Assembly (NCBI RefSeq): GCF_903166585.1
Contig: NZ_CAESCM010000003.1
Location: 124,001-188,000 of the forward strand
Origin: Pedobacter ghigonis
GTDB lineage: Bacteria; Bacteroidota; Bacteroidia; Sphingobacteriales; Sphingobacteriaceae
Reading direction: 5' to 3'
DNA: 64,000 nt
Part shown: positions 15,710 to 24,352 of the stretch, one piece after another
Position numbering within the stretch: the stretch's first letter is position 1
Layout: each line of letters opens with the position of its first letter
The notes under the pieces: model-generated
Databases searched by the model: none
Seen by the model: only the letters and a program-made list of their open reading frames with translations
Told to the model about the DNA's origin: nothing
Made by a program: the position numbers and the translations under genes

Positions 15710-17743
15710 ATGATCAAAATTAAAGGTGTTTTACTAAGCACCAGGTTTTTCTTTTTGCTGGCACCGCTATTGGGCATGGGGCTTCTTTTGCCTGCTATTT
15801 CAATTGCACAGATCGATACAGCAAAAGCCAATCAATTGCAGGAGATTAAAATAACGGAGTATAAAAACTCAAAGGTAAATTTATCACCAACTCCTGTACA
15901 AATCCTCATTGGATCGGAATTAAAACGCCTGAACAGTCTGTCGGTCGCCGATGCCATACGCTATTTCGCTGGTGTACAATTAAAAGATTACGGAGGTGTT
16001 GGCGGTTTAAAAACTATTAATGTGAGGAGCATGGGCAGCAACCATACTGCTGTTTTTTATGATGGTGTGCAGCTTGGAAATGCCCAAAACGGCCAGGTAG
16101 ATTTAGGAAAATTTTCTTTAGATAACCTCGAGGAGATTGCTGTTTATGTTGGTCAAAAACCCGAATTACTGATGCCGGCCAGAAGTTATGCTGCTGCCAG
16201 TGCACTTTACCTTCGAACAGCACAACCTGCTTTTAATGAAGGGAAAAAGTATGGGTTGGGTGTTGGTTTAAAAACCGGCTCATTCGGATTGATTAACCCT
16301 AATATCAGTTATAAACAAAAAATCAGCAATAAAATCTCTCTCCTTTTAGATGCCAGCTATTTAGAATCTAACGGCAAATATAAATTCAGGTATAAAGAAC
16401 TGGCATACGATACCACCATTATCCGGAATAACAGTGATGTTAAATCGGCAAGGGTAGAAGCAACGCTGTTTGGCTTATTACCCGATAGCAGCAAGTGGAA
16501 CCTTAAATTATACAACTACAATTCGGCCCGTGGACTGCCAGGCGCTATTGTTTCGAACAGGTTTACGTTTACACAGCGCCAGTGGGACGATAATAGTTTT
16601 ATTCAGGCTTCGTACCAGAATAAAAGAAGTGCCCGCTATAATTTTATGTTCAATACGAAGTATGCATATAGTTTTATGCGTTACCTCGATCCCGAATTTA
16701 AACAGCAATACAGCTTTTTAGACAACCGCTTTACCGAAACGGAGTGGTACATCTCTGCTGTTAATCTTTATAAATTATCCCGTATTTGGGAGGTTTCGCT
16801 GGCTACTGATTATAGTTTGCAACAGCTTGAAGCCAATTTGTACGATTTTGCTTATCCTAAACGCAATACCGGTTTAGTAGCACTTGCCAGCGCCTTTAAC
16901 CTGAAAAGATTGAGTATACAAGCCAATGTTTTAGCAACCCTGATTGCAGAGCAGGTTAAAAATGGCAATCAATCTGCCAACAGGCAGGAATATACTCCGG
17001 CTTTAATGGCATCGTGGCAACCTTTTCAAACCAAAGATTTCCGCATTCGCAGTTTTTACAAATCCATTTTCCGGATGCCCACTTTTAACGACCTCTATTA
17101 CACGTTTATTGGAAACACCAAGCTAAAGCCCGAATACACCAGTCAATACGACCTGGGTTTTACTTACGGACATACTTCAAACGGTAGGCGTTTGGCTTAT
17201 TTATCCCTTCAGGCCGATGCCTATTACAATTTGGTAAAGGATAAAATTGTAGCCATTCCCGGTAATAATTTAGGCAGATGGACCATGGTTAACCTCGATC
17301 GTGTGCGTATCAGAGGCTTCGAAACCAATATTCAAACGGTTTGGGATTTAGATTTACAGTTGAAGCTGAAGGCAAGTGCGAATTATACCTTCGAAAAAGC
17401 AGTAGATATTAGTACCACAGCCTTCAGGTATGGCGATCAGATTCCCTACATCCCTGTACATAGCGGATCAGCAAGATTTGGCATTGATTATAAAAACCTG
17501 GTATTTAACTACGGTTATATCTATACAGGCGAACGATATAGTCAAAAGGCAAATATAGCAGCTAACTATGTTAAGCCGTGGTACACCCACGATTTAGCAC
17601 TTGGTGCAAATTTTTCTTACCACCAAAGCAGGTTCTTCATCAATGCCGAAATCAATAATGTTTTTAACCAGTATTACGATGTAGTACTCAACTATCCCAT
17701 GCCTGGTCGTAACTACCGGCTTACTTTATCCGCTAATTTTTAA
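15710..17743 (+). CDS. TonB-dependent receptor, BtuB-like, under B12 riboswitch control
   Basis: 677 aa. An N-terminal membrane segment/signal peptide of about 34 residues (SIAQ) precedes the plug domain (about 45-165), which contains SVADAIRYFAGVQLKDYGG and VRSMGSNHTAVFYDGVQLGN. The remaining residues form the 22-strand beta-barrel, ending in the aromatic NYRLTLSANF. There is no carboxypeptidase-like N-terminal domain. The riboswitch strongly indicates that the substrate is cobalamin or another corrinoid. It is only distantly similar to the second receptor at 21751, so the two may differ in corrinoid preference or affinity. It is followed at 19 bp by the BtuG-like lipoprotein gene. Confidence 0.95.
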   Translation: MIKIKGVLLSTRFFFLLAPLLGMGLLLPAISIAQIDTAKANQLQEIKITEYKNSKVNLSPTPVQILIGSELKRLNSLSVADAIRYFAGVQLKDYGGVGGLKTINVRSMGSNHTAVFYDGVQLGNAQNGQVDLGKFSLDNLEEIAVYVGQKPELLMPARSYAAASALYLRTAQPAFNEGKKYGLGVGLKTGSFGLINPNISYKQKISNKISLLLDASYLESNGKYKFRYKELAYDTTIIRNNSDVKSARVEATLFGLLPDSSKWNLKLYNYNSARGLPGAIVSNRFTFTQRQWDDNSFIQASYQNKRSARYNFMFNTKYAYSFMRYLDPEFKQQYSFLDNRFTETEWYISAVNLYKLSRIWEVSLATDYSLQQLEANLYDFAYPKRNTGLVALASAFNLKRLSIQANVLATLIAEQVKNGNQSANRQEYTPALMASWQPFQTKDFRIRSFYKSIFRMPTFNDLYYTFIGNTKLKPEYTSQYDLGFTYGHTSNGRRLAYLSLQADAYYNLVKDKIVAIPGNNLGRWTMVNLDRVRIRGFETNIQTVWDLDLQLKLKASANYTFEKAVDISTTAFRYGDQIPYIPVHSGSARFGIDYKNLVFNYGYIYTGERYSQKANIAANYVKPWYTHDLALGANFSYHQSRFFINAEINNVFNQYYDVVLNYPMPGRNYRLTLSANF

Positions 17744-17762
17744 ACCAATTTAAAATCACGAT

Positions 17763-18866
17763 ATGAAACACAAATTACACCACGTTTTAAAACTAACCGG
17801 CATTTTGCTTTTAACAGCCCTGGCATTTGCCTGTAGAAAAGATACCCCGGTAGATGAAGACGCTGAACAGGGAGCCAAAACCCCATCATTAACCGTAAAG
17901 GGCTTATATGTTTTGAATGAAGGCAACTGGGGTTCTAACAAATCATCTTTAGATTACTATAGCTACGATGATGGCAAATATACGAGAAATATATTTGGCG
18001 CGGCTAACCCGGCTGTTACTTTAGGCCTGGGCGATGTGGGTAACGACATCAAAATTTACGGTGCTAAAATGTATGTTGTTGTAAACGGAAGCAATAAAGT
18101 AGAAATTTTAAATGCCAGCAACGCAAAGCAGGTGGCTAAGCTGGATATCAACAATCCGCGTTATGTTACCTTCTATAAGAATTTCGCTTACATCACTTCT
18201 TATGATGGCTACGTAGCTGTTGTGGATACCACTGCGTTAAGTACCATTAAAACTAAAATAACGGTAGGTAATCAACCCGAAGAAATGGCGGTTGTAGGCA
18301 CTAAGCTCTATGTGGCCAATTCTGGTGGTTACAACTATCCAAACTACGACAGAACGGTATCGGTAATTGATTTAACAACCAATACAGAAACCAAAAAGAT
18401 TGATGTAGCCATTAACCTGCACCATTTAAAAGCAGATAAGTATGGCGATGTGTATGTAACTTCTAGAGGTGATTATGCAGCCATTGGTTCATCGCTGTAT
18501 GTAATCGACACCAAAACCGATGCCGTCAAAAAGAACTTCAATATTCCTGTTAGCGATTTCTGGATTAATGATGATGATGCCTATCTGTTTTCTTACAGCT
18601 ATGCTACCTCAAAGTCGACCTATGTAAAACTTAACGTAAAAGACGAAATAGTTGTAAGCAACAATTTTATAACCGATGGTACTGAGGCTTCGATTACGCT
18701 TCCGTATGGTATTGCTGTAGATCCAACATCAGGAGATGTTTTTGTTACCGATGCCAGAGATTACGTTACCCCAGGTACCATTTACTGTTTCGACAAAGCT
18801 GGCAAAAAGAAGTTTACGTTTACCACCGGTGATATTCCGGCACACATTGCATTCTTATTTAAATAA
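17763..18866 (+). CDS. BtuG-like surface lipoprotein, YncE/DUF5074 beta-propeller
   Basis: 367 aa with a lipoprotein signal (lipobox AFAC, Cys24), then acidic residues after the cysteine, compatible with surface export in Bacteroidota. The mature part shows propeller blades: LYVLNEGNWGSNKSSLDYY at the start, then repeated KMYVVVNGSNKVEILNAS, AYITSYDGYVAVVDT, KLYVANSGG and DVFVTDARDY type segments. In Bacteroides thetaiotaomicron the beta-propeller lipoprotein BtuG caps BtuB and captures B12 with very high affinity; the riboswitch operon, gene order and fold here point to the same role. The assignment is by context and blade pattern, not by alignment. Confidence 0.85.
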   Translation: MKHKLHHVLKLTGILLLTALAFACRKDTPVDEDAEQGAKTPSLTVKGLYVLNEGNWGSNKSSLDYYSYDDGKYTRNIFGAANPAVTLGLGDVGNDIKIYGAKMYVVVNGSNKVEILNASNAKQVAKLDINNPRYVTFYKNFAYITSYDGYVAVVDTTALSTIKTKITVGNQPEEMAVVGTKLYVANSGGYNYPNYDRTVSVIDLTTNTETKKIDVAINLHHLKADKYGDVYVTSRGDYAAIGSSLYVIDTKTDAVKKNFNIPVSDFWINDDDAYLFSYSYATSKSTYVKLNVKDEIVVSNNFITDGTEASITLPYGIAVDPTSGDVFVTDARDYVTPGTIYCFDKAGKKKFTFTTGDIPAHIAFLFK

Positions 18867-18882
18867 CATAAACACACACAAA

Positions 18883-20004
18883 ATGAAAAAATCAATCATC
18901 TATTCAATGCTTTTCTGTCTGTTCTTATTCAGTTGTAAGAAAGATAACGTACTCGGGCCTGATGTAAACCTACTGGTTAAAGCAGATGCTGTACAAGCTA
19001 AGGTAGCGGTAGCAACCAATTTTAGCGCAGGTACAAACAATGGCCAGGCTTTTCAGCACGAATGGAAATTAGATGGCAAAGTAGTAAGCACCGTTTACAA
19101 CTATAACTTTACTGCCACAAAAGCAGGTACTTATGTTTTAGCATACAAAGGTTATAACGAAGCTGGTGAGTTTACACATACCTATACCATTACCGTTCCG
19201 GTTCCGGTGGTAGAAATTACACCAAACAGCAGCAAATATATCAGCCGGATCTTAGATTATTTACCGGCACCAGGACAATTTGTGAACGAAACTTTGGGTA
19301 AACCAGAACAGGCTCAGAAACTAATTGGAAGTACTACCAACCTCATCTCTTTAGGTGGTTTTGGTGGCTACATTATTTTCGGTTTCGACCACTCGGTGGT
19401 TAACAATACAGGTAATGATCTGGCCATTTATGGTAATCCATCGGGCGCTCCATATCATTTTTCTGAGCCAGGCATTGTAATGGTTAGTCAGGATAGCAAT
19501 GGCAACGGCCTTGCAGATGATGAATGGTATGAACTGGCCGGAAGTGAATACACCAAAGCTACAACCATTAAAAACTATGAAATTACTTACACCAATCCTA
19601 AGGCATTTGCAAATGTAGCCTGGAAAGATAACCAGGGAAATAGCGGTGAGGTGAAGGTTAATAATTTCCACAAACACAATTTTTACCCTGAATTCGCTGC
19701 AAATCAGGAAACAATTACATTTAAAGGCACCTTATTACCTCCTTCAACAGGCAAGGTTGGTAGTATTGTGATCAGTTCTCCTTTTGATTGGGGCTATACT
19801 GACAGTTATTCGACAGGTGATGATTACAAAACCAATCTGTATAACAGTTTCGATTTATCATGGGCGGTTGATAAAAGCGGAAATAAAGTTGATTTAAAAA
19901 CAATCGATTTTGTTAAGGTGTATACCGGTCAAAGTGCCGATGCAGGTAGCCTTGGAGAAATTTCTACCGAAGTTAAGGGTGCAGTTGATTTAGGAATTAA
20001 ATAA
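18883..20004 (+). CDS. surface lipoprotein with PKD-like domain, B12 operon
   Basis: 373 aa from ATG 18883, 16 bp behind the propeller gene. The lipobox is FLFSC with Cys18 followed by KKD. An Ig/PKD-like beta domain covers roughly residues 30-110, then a larger beta-rich domain contains GGFGGYIIFGFDHSV and DSNGNGLADDEWYELAGSEY, the latter resembling an EF-hand-type calcium loop (DxNxNxxxDDE). Similar cell-surface proteins accompany btuB and btuG in Bacteroides B12 loci, where accessory lipoproteins such as BtuH bind B12; I do not claim orthology with BtuH. Likely an auxiliary corrinoid-binding or receptor-stabilising protein. A terminator follows. Confidence 0.82.
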   Translation: MKKSIIYSMLFCLFLFSCKKDNVLGPDVNLLVKADAVQAKVAVATNFSAGTNNGQAFQHEWKLDGKVVSTVYNYNFTATKAGTYVLAYKGYNEAGEFTHTYTITVPVPVVEITPNSSKYISRILDYLPAPGQFVNETLGKPEQAQKLIGSTTNLISLGGFGGYIIFGFDHSVVNNTGNDLAIYGNPSGAPYHFSEPGIVMVSQDSNGNGLADDEWYELAGSEYTKATTIKNYEITYTNPKAFANVAWKDNQGNSGEVKVNNFHKHNFYPEFAANQETITFKGTLLPPSTGKVGSIVISSPFDWGYTDSYSTGDDYKTNLYNSFDLSWAVDKSGNKVDLKTIDFVKVYTGQSADAGSLGEISTEVKGAVDLGIK

Positions 20005-20041
20005 ATACGAGCATCTACCTATAAATAACGTCTCAATAAAG

Positions 20042-20068
20042 AAAGGTCTGCCTGGTGCAGGCCTTTTT
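20042..20068 (+). terminator. terminator of B12 operon 1
   Basis: AAAGGTCTGC pairs with GCAGGCCTTT (one G-U) across a 5-nt loop, followed by T-run. It ends the three-gene operon 38 bp past the last stop. Confidence 0.88.
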
Positions 20069-20130
20069 CGTTAACATCGTTTCTAATAAATACTAACAAG
20101 AGTTAATCTGCATCTGGTTAGTTTAAAATA

Positions 20131-20390
20131 TTTTCTTGCAAGACTCAAAACGTATCGAATTAGATGCAAATCATATCAAAAAAGACTGAAATCATATCAT
20201 GCAAGACTCAAAACGTATCGAATTACATACAAATCATATCAAAAAAGACTGAAATCATGTCAAGCAAGACTCAAAACGTATCGAATTACATACAAATTAT
20301 ATCAAAGAAGACTGAAATCATATCAAGCAAGACTCAAAATGTATCGAATTACATACAAAACACATCTAATCATAATGAATTTGTATCAGG
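20131..20390. repeat. 63-bp minisatellite made of 21-bp sub-units; holds a weak ORF (20164-20439)
   Basis: The block GCAAGACTCAAAACGTATCG recurs at 20138, 20201, 20264 and 20327, a strict 63-bp period. Each 63-bp unit is itself three related 21-mers beginning AATCATATCA, AATCATATCA and AAACGTATCG. Because 21 and 63 are multiples of three, a 91-codon ORF reads through it on the plus strand with heptads of the type IISKKTE, IISSKTQ, NVSNYIQ. There is no signal peptide and no promoter I can identify, so translation is doubtful (about 0.15 for a real protein). Confidence 0.9.
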
Positions 20391-20488
20391 CTGGTTGGTT
20401 CCGGTAATTCGCCAGATTAATTTAATGTTTAAGTGTTAACCTAAGTTGGATTGATAAAATGCTTTTAGCGCTATTTACAAGCCGTTTG

Positions 20489-21375
20489 ATATGAACGTTC
20501 GCCACCCTGAATTTAGCTCAGGTTTTTTACGGCTTGAAAGATGCTGAAATAAATCCGATAGCTATCGGATCATCATGACGATTAGCTTTTCCCGCTGATT
20601 ACGCGGAAAAGGGCGCAGATTATAATTTTGAAAAGAAGCTGTTATTTGGATAAACAATACCGCTATAAATCTGCGCATTAATCCGTTTAAATCTGTGGGC
20701 AAATGATTGGTAAATATTTCCCGCAGATTACGCAGAAAAGGGCGCAGATTATAATTTTGAAAAGAAGCTGTTATTTGGATAAAAAATGTCCTTTTAAATC
20801 TGCGTGTTTATCATTTAGATCTGCGGGCAAATAATTGGTGGCATATTTCCCACAGATTGCACAGAAAAGGGCGCAGATTGATATGAACGTTCATAACCCT
20901 GAATTTATTTCAGGGTCTTTACGGCTTGAAAGATGCTGAAATAAATCCGATAGCTATCGGATCATCATGACGATTAGCTTTCCCCGCTGATTACGCAGAA
21001 AAGGGCGCAGATGTTGATTTGCAAAAGACGCTGTTATTTGGATAAAGGATACCGCTATAAATCTGCGTGTTAAATCCGTTTAAATCTGCGGGCAAATAAT
21101 TGGTAGCATATTTCCCGCAGATTACGCAGAAAAGGGCGCAGATGTTGATTTTCAAAAGAAGCTTTTATTAGGACAAAGAAATCTTTTTAAATCTGCGTAT
21201 TAATCCGTTTAGATCTGCGGGCAAATAATTGGTAGCATATTTCCCGCAGATTACATAGAAAAGGCCACAGATTATAATTTTGAAAAGACGCTTTTATTAG
21301 GACAAAGAAATCTTTTTAAATCTGCATATTAATCCGTTTAAATCTGCGGGAAATGATTAGCAAATTTCCACAGAT
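20489..21375. repeat. palindromic repeat array, six ~129-bp units in a ~390-bp higher-order duplication
   Basis: Units starting CCCGC(A/T)GATTACGC begin at 20591, 20720, 20849, 20983, 21114 and 21243. Each opens with CCCGCAGATT and closes with AAATCTGCGGG, so it can fold into a long hairpin. A ~100-bp segment starting GATATGAACGTTC occurs at 20489 and again near 20879, marking a 390-bp duplication; it contains the palindrome ATCCGATAGCTATCGGAT found also at 39.9 kb. With the minisatellite it makes up most of a 1.75-kb gene-free gap between the two B12 operons. No transposase or gene is visible. Confidence 0.9.
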
Positions 21376-21457
21376 TTCTCGATTCCGTTCGAAATAACAA
21401 AATATGCACCTTCAATTCATCAAATCCCATCTTTTATAGTTGTCACAATTTTTTTGT

Positions 21458-21465
21458 TACATTTG
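21458..21465 (+). promoter_or_regulatory. -7 promoter element of B12 operon 2
   Basis: TACATTTG, identical to the element before riboswitch 1 and at the same distance from the aptamer. Confidence 0.65.
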
Positions 21466-21467
21466 CG

Positions 21468-21640
21468 GCGCTTTTGGTTTCCGGCATTACATCCGGAATT
21501 AAAAGGGAATACAGTGTAAATCTGTAACTGTCCCGCAGCTGTAAGCTCTGTAACGGTTTTTCTATTCTTTTGCCACTGCTCCGGCGCTCCGGAATGGGAA
21601 GGCAGAAAACCGGGAGTAAGTCAGAAGACCTGCCTCAAGC
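21468..21640 (+). promoter_or_regulatory. cobalamin riboswitch 2
   Basis: A near copy of riboswitch 1: the same GGTTTCCGG start, CTGTCCCGCAGCTGTAA, GCCACTG and the same B12 box AGTCAGAAGACCTGCC at 21619-21634. The main differences lie in the variable stem near 21575-21595 (CTCCGGCGCTCCGG against TGCCGACTTGTCGG). The downstream leader to the start codon is also conserved, including hairpin AGCTTTC...GAAGCT and the block GTATTTTCATTTCTTTT. Controls the TonB receptor at 21751 and the membrane protein behind it. Confidence 0.96.
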
Positions 21641-21750
21641 ATTAATTTCGTAGCTTTCGGGGATTGAAGCTGGGGTTTGAAGTACTTAACGTTTACGTAT
21701 TTTCATTTCTTTTTACAATCTGTTGGCTATAGGTAAAACTAACCATCAAA

Positions 21751-23616
21751 ATGAACAAAACAACAATTTTAGCAGCTGCTGGTTTAGGCCTGGCACAGCT
21801 AATGATTAGCCAGCTGGCTAATGCGCAGCAAAAAGACACTGTGCAGCTTAAAGATGTGGTAATTTCTGCCACTAAAAACGATCAAAAACAATCACAAACC
21901 GGTAAAGTGGTTAGCATCATCAGTCGCGAGGTGTTAGAACGCAGCAACGGAAAATCGTTACCCGATTTATTAACTGAGCAGGCAGGTATTATCATCAGTG
22001 GAGGTAACAGTAGCCAGGGAAAGGATAAGAGTATTTTTTTCAGGGGCTCGGGTAGTGGTTATACCCTGATATTAATTGATGGGATTGTACAGAACGATCC
22101 ATCGAGCATTAGCGGTACATTCGATTTACGTTTATTTTCAATCGATCAGATCGATCACATCGAAATTTTAAGAGGCGGTCAATCTACCATTTACGGTTCA
22201 GATGCAGTTGCAGGAGTAATTAATATTGTAACCAAAAAAGGCGGACCAAAAGGCAATACCATTTATGGAGTAGCCAGTGCCGGAAGTTTTGAAACTTATA
22301 AGGGTACAATCGGTTTGAATGGCGCTGTTGAAGGCTTTTCTTACAACATTAACTATACACACCTTAAAACCGATGGTATTTCAGAAGCAGTAGCACCGGC
22401 AGGCAGCACAGCCGAATTTGATAAAGATGGTTTTAAAACCGATGGAGTTAACGCTAATTTTGGTATCCAGCTGGATAAGCGTTTCTCTGTTAATCCGTTT
22501 TTACGTTACTTCTATGGTAATTATAAAATAGATGAAGGCGCATTTGCCGATGGTTTACCAGCCAATAATTCGATATTGAAGCAGTTTAGCGGAGGTTTTA
22601 ATGCCGAATATAAACTCAATACCGGAAAAATTACGTTAAACTATAGTCACGAGAGCAACTCGAACGATGTAAACTCGAGCTTCATGGGCTTTGCCAGTAA
22701 TTTCGTAAACTACGGTAAAATGAATGTAATCGATTTATACTACAACCAGAAACTCGGTAATAAATTAGATTTATTAGTAGGTATCGATAACCGTAAAACA
22801 AAACTGATTACCGATTCAAGCAATCCAACAACCAATATCTTTGCAGCTTACGGGTCGTTGTTCTTACACAATTTAAGTGTGTTTAACCTCGAAGTAGGTG
22901 GTCGTTACAACAAACATGATCAGTATGGCGAAAACTATACCTATTCGGTAACCCCAACCATCAACATCATCAAAGAAGTGAAACTGTTTGGTACAGTATC
23001 TACAGCATTCAAAGTACCTACCTTAAATATGCTTTTCGGACAGTTTGGAGCTAATTTAAACCTGAAGCCAGAAAAATCGCAGAACTACGAGGCTGGTGTA
23101 AACCTAAGCTTTGCCGACGATCAGTTTAGCTTGCGCGTAGCAGGTTTCAAACGCGATTTAACCGATGCAATTGTTTATACTACAGGATATACCAATCAGG
23201 GTACCCAGAAATTTAAAGGGCTAGAAGTAGAACCGGCAGTAAAGTTTAGTGTGTTTAACATTAATGGTTATTATGCCTATGTAGAAGGCAATACCGGAAC
23301 TGTAGATTTCCTGATCCGCAGACCGAAAAATACTTTTGGCATTACAGCAGGTGCACAGGCGACTAAAAATTTATACATCAGTGCCAACTACCGTTACTTT
23401 GGCAAACGTTTCGATACCAATTTTATATCTTATTTAAACGAAGAGTTGCCATCGTACAAATTGCTTAACGCTTATGTAGAATATGCTTTAGCTAAAAAAC
23501 GCGTGAAATTGTTTTTTGATGCCAAGAACATTCTGAACGAAAAATACAGCGAAATTATTGGCTACAATACACCTGGCTTTAACTTTAATACAGGCGTAAG
23601 TTTTAATATACGCTAA
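21751..23616 (+). CDS. btuB: TonB-dependent cobalamin receptor, BtuB-like
   Basis: 621 aa, close to the length of E. coli BtuB. Signal peptide of about 25 residues (ANAQ), TonB-box-like stretch LKDVVISATK (residues 34-43), plug domain about 50-165 with LPDLLTEQAGIIISGG, ILIDGIVQNDP and the IEILRGGQSTIYGSDAVAGVINIVTKKG-type plug end, then the barrel, ending FNTGVSFNIR with the terminal aromatic-rich strand. The directly preceding cobalamin riboswitch makes B12 uptake the natural assignment. It resembles classical BtuB more than the receptor at 15710 does. It is followed after 38 bp by a small membrane protein gene in the same operon. Confidence 0.95.
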   Translation: MNKTTILAAAGLGLAQLMISQLANAQQKDTVQLKDVVISATKNDQKQSQTGKVVSIISREVLERSNGKSLPDLLTEQAGIIISGGNSSQGKDKSIFFRGSGSGYTLILIDGIVQNDPSSISGTFDLRLFSIDQIDHIEILRGGQSTIYGSDAVAGVINIVTKKGGPKGNTIYGVASAGSFETYKGTIGLNGAVEGFSYNINYTHLKTDGISEAVAPAGSTAEFDKDGFKTDGVNANFGIQLDKRFSVNPFLRYFYGNYKIDEGAFADGLPANNSILKQFSGGFNAEYKLNTGKITLNYSHESNSNDVNSSFMGFASNFVNYGKMNVIDLYYNQKLGNKLDLLVGIDNRKTKLITDSSNPTTNIFAAYGSLFLHNLSVFNLEVGGRYNKHDQYGENYTYSVTPTINIIKEVKLFGTVSTAFKVPTLNMLFGQFGANLNLKPEKSQNYEAGVNLSFADDQFSLRVAGFKRDLTDAIVYTTGYTNQGTQKFKGLEVEPAVKFSVFNINGYYAYVEGNTGTVDFLIRRPKNTFGITAGAQATKNLYISANYRYFGKRFDTNFISYLNEELPSYKLLNAYVEYALAKKRVKLFFDAKNILNEKYSEIIGYNTPGFNFNTGVSFNIR

Positions 23617-23654
23617 TAAAAAATTAACTTTGCTTAAATAATAACCAAAATACA

Positions 23655-24248
23655 ATGTCTCATTTAAAATTTAATCCACGCACCCTGATACTGCTATTAA
23701 TGATATTGGCCATAACGGCTTTCCGTTTGCTGGTAACATTTAATTCAGATGAACTGAAGTTTGCTAATTTCTCTTCTATAGGAGCAGTGGCGTTATTCGG
23801 TGGTGCCTATTTTAAAGATCACGCCAAAGCATTTGCTTTTCCGTTGTTGAGTTTGTTTTTAAGCGACTTTATTTTAGCTTCAACCATTTTCAGTAAATAC
23901 AATGGAGGTTCATTTTTGTACCAGGGCTGGTACTGGACCTATATTGCCTTTGCCTTGATGGTTTTGGTAGGTAGAATTCTACTTAAAAATGTAAACGTGG
24001 TAAATTTATTGGCCTCAACATTAACTATTGTGCTTATCCACTGGTTGGTTACCGACTTAGGTGTTTGGATTAATAATCCATTATATACACAGGATTTAGC
24101 AGGTTACTGGAGCTGTTTGGTAAAAGCCATTCCATTTGAAATTAGATTCTTAGAAGGAACGGTTATTTACGGAGCTTTACTTTTTGGCGCTTTCGAGATT
24201 TTAAAAGCAAAATATCCGGTATTAAAATTAGAAGCGCAAGCTGCATAA
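23655..24248 (+). CDS. DUF6580-type integral membrane protein, candidate B12-related transporter
   Basis: 197 aa, hydrophobic, with about six membrane segments (roughly residues 8-28, 40-58, 62-80, 92-110, 112-134, 163-182). It has no signal peptide cleavage and no ATPase or solute-binding domain. It resembles a family annotated DUF6580 putative transport proteins (from memory). Size and topology are those of ECF-type S components, which capture vitamins in the inner membrane. Its place as the last gene of a B12-riboswitch operon with a BtuB receptor, and the lack of BtuC/BtuD here, make a cobalamin or cobalt transport role plausible but unproven. Terminator directly behind. Confidence 0.82.
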   Translation: MSHLKFNPRTLILLLMILAITAFRLLVTFNSDELKFANFSSIGAVALFGGAYFKDHAKAFAFPLLSLFLSDFILASTIFSKYNGGSFLYQGWYWTYIAFALMVLVGRILLKNVNVVNLLASTLTIVLIHWLVTDLGVWINNPLYTQDLAGYWSCLVKAIPFEIRFLEGTVIYGALLFGAFEILKAKYPVLKLEAQAA

Positions 24249-24267
24249 TAATACCTTTTGAAAATAG

Positions 24268-24308
24268 AAATCCTCTTTTGATTCAGTTCAAAAGAGGATT
24301 TTTTTTAA
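24268..24308 (+). terminator. terminator of B12 operon 2
   Basis: AAATCCTCTTTTGA pairs with TTCAAAAGAGGATTT over a 4-5 nt loop, followed by eight T. Very strong. Confidence 0.93.
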
Positions 24309-24352
24309 CTTAGAATATCCAATTACATTTTACCTTTTCCATTTTACATCAA

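Noticed and set aside
20131..20400. Possible CRISPR array
   Set aside because: Units are adjacent with no unique spacers; the whole 63-bp unit repeats, as in a minisatellite, and there are no cas genes.
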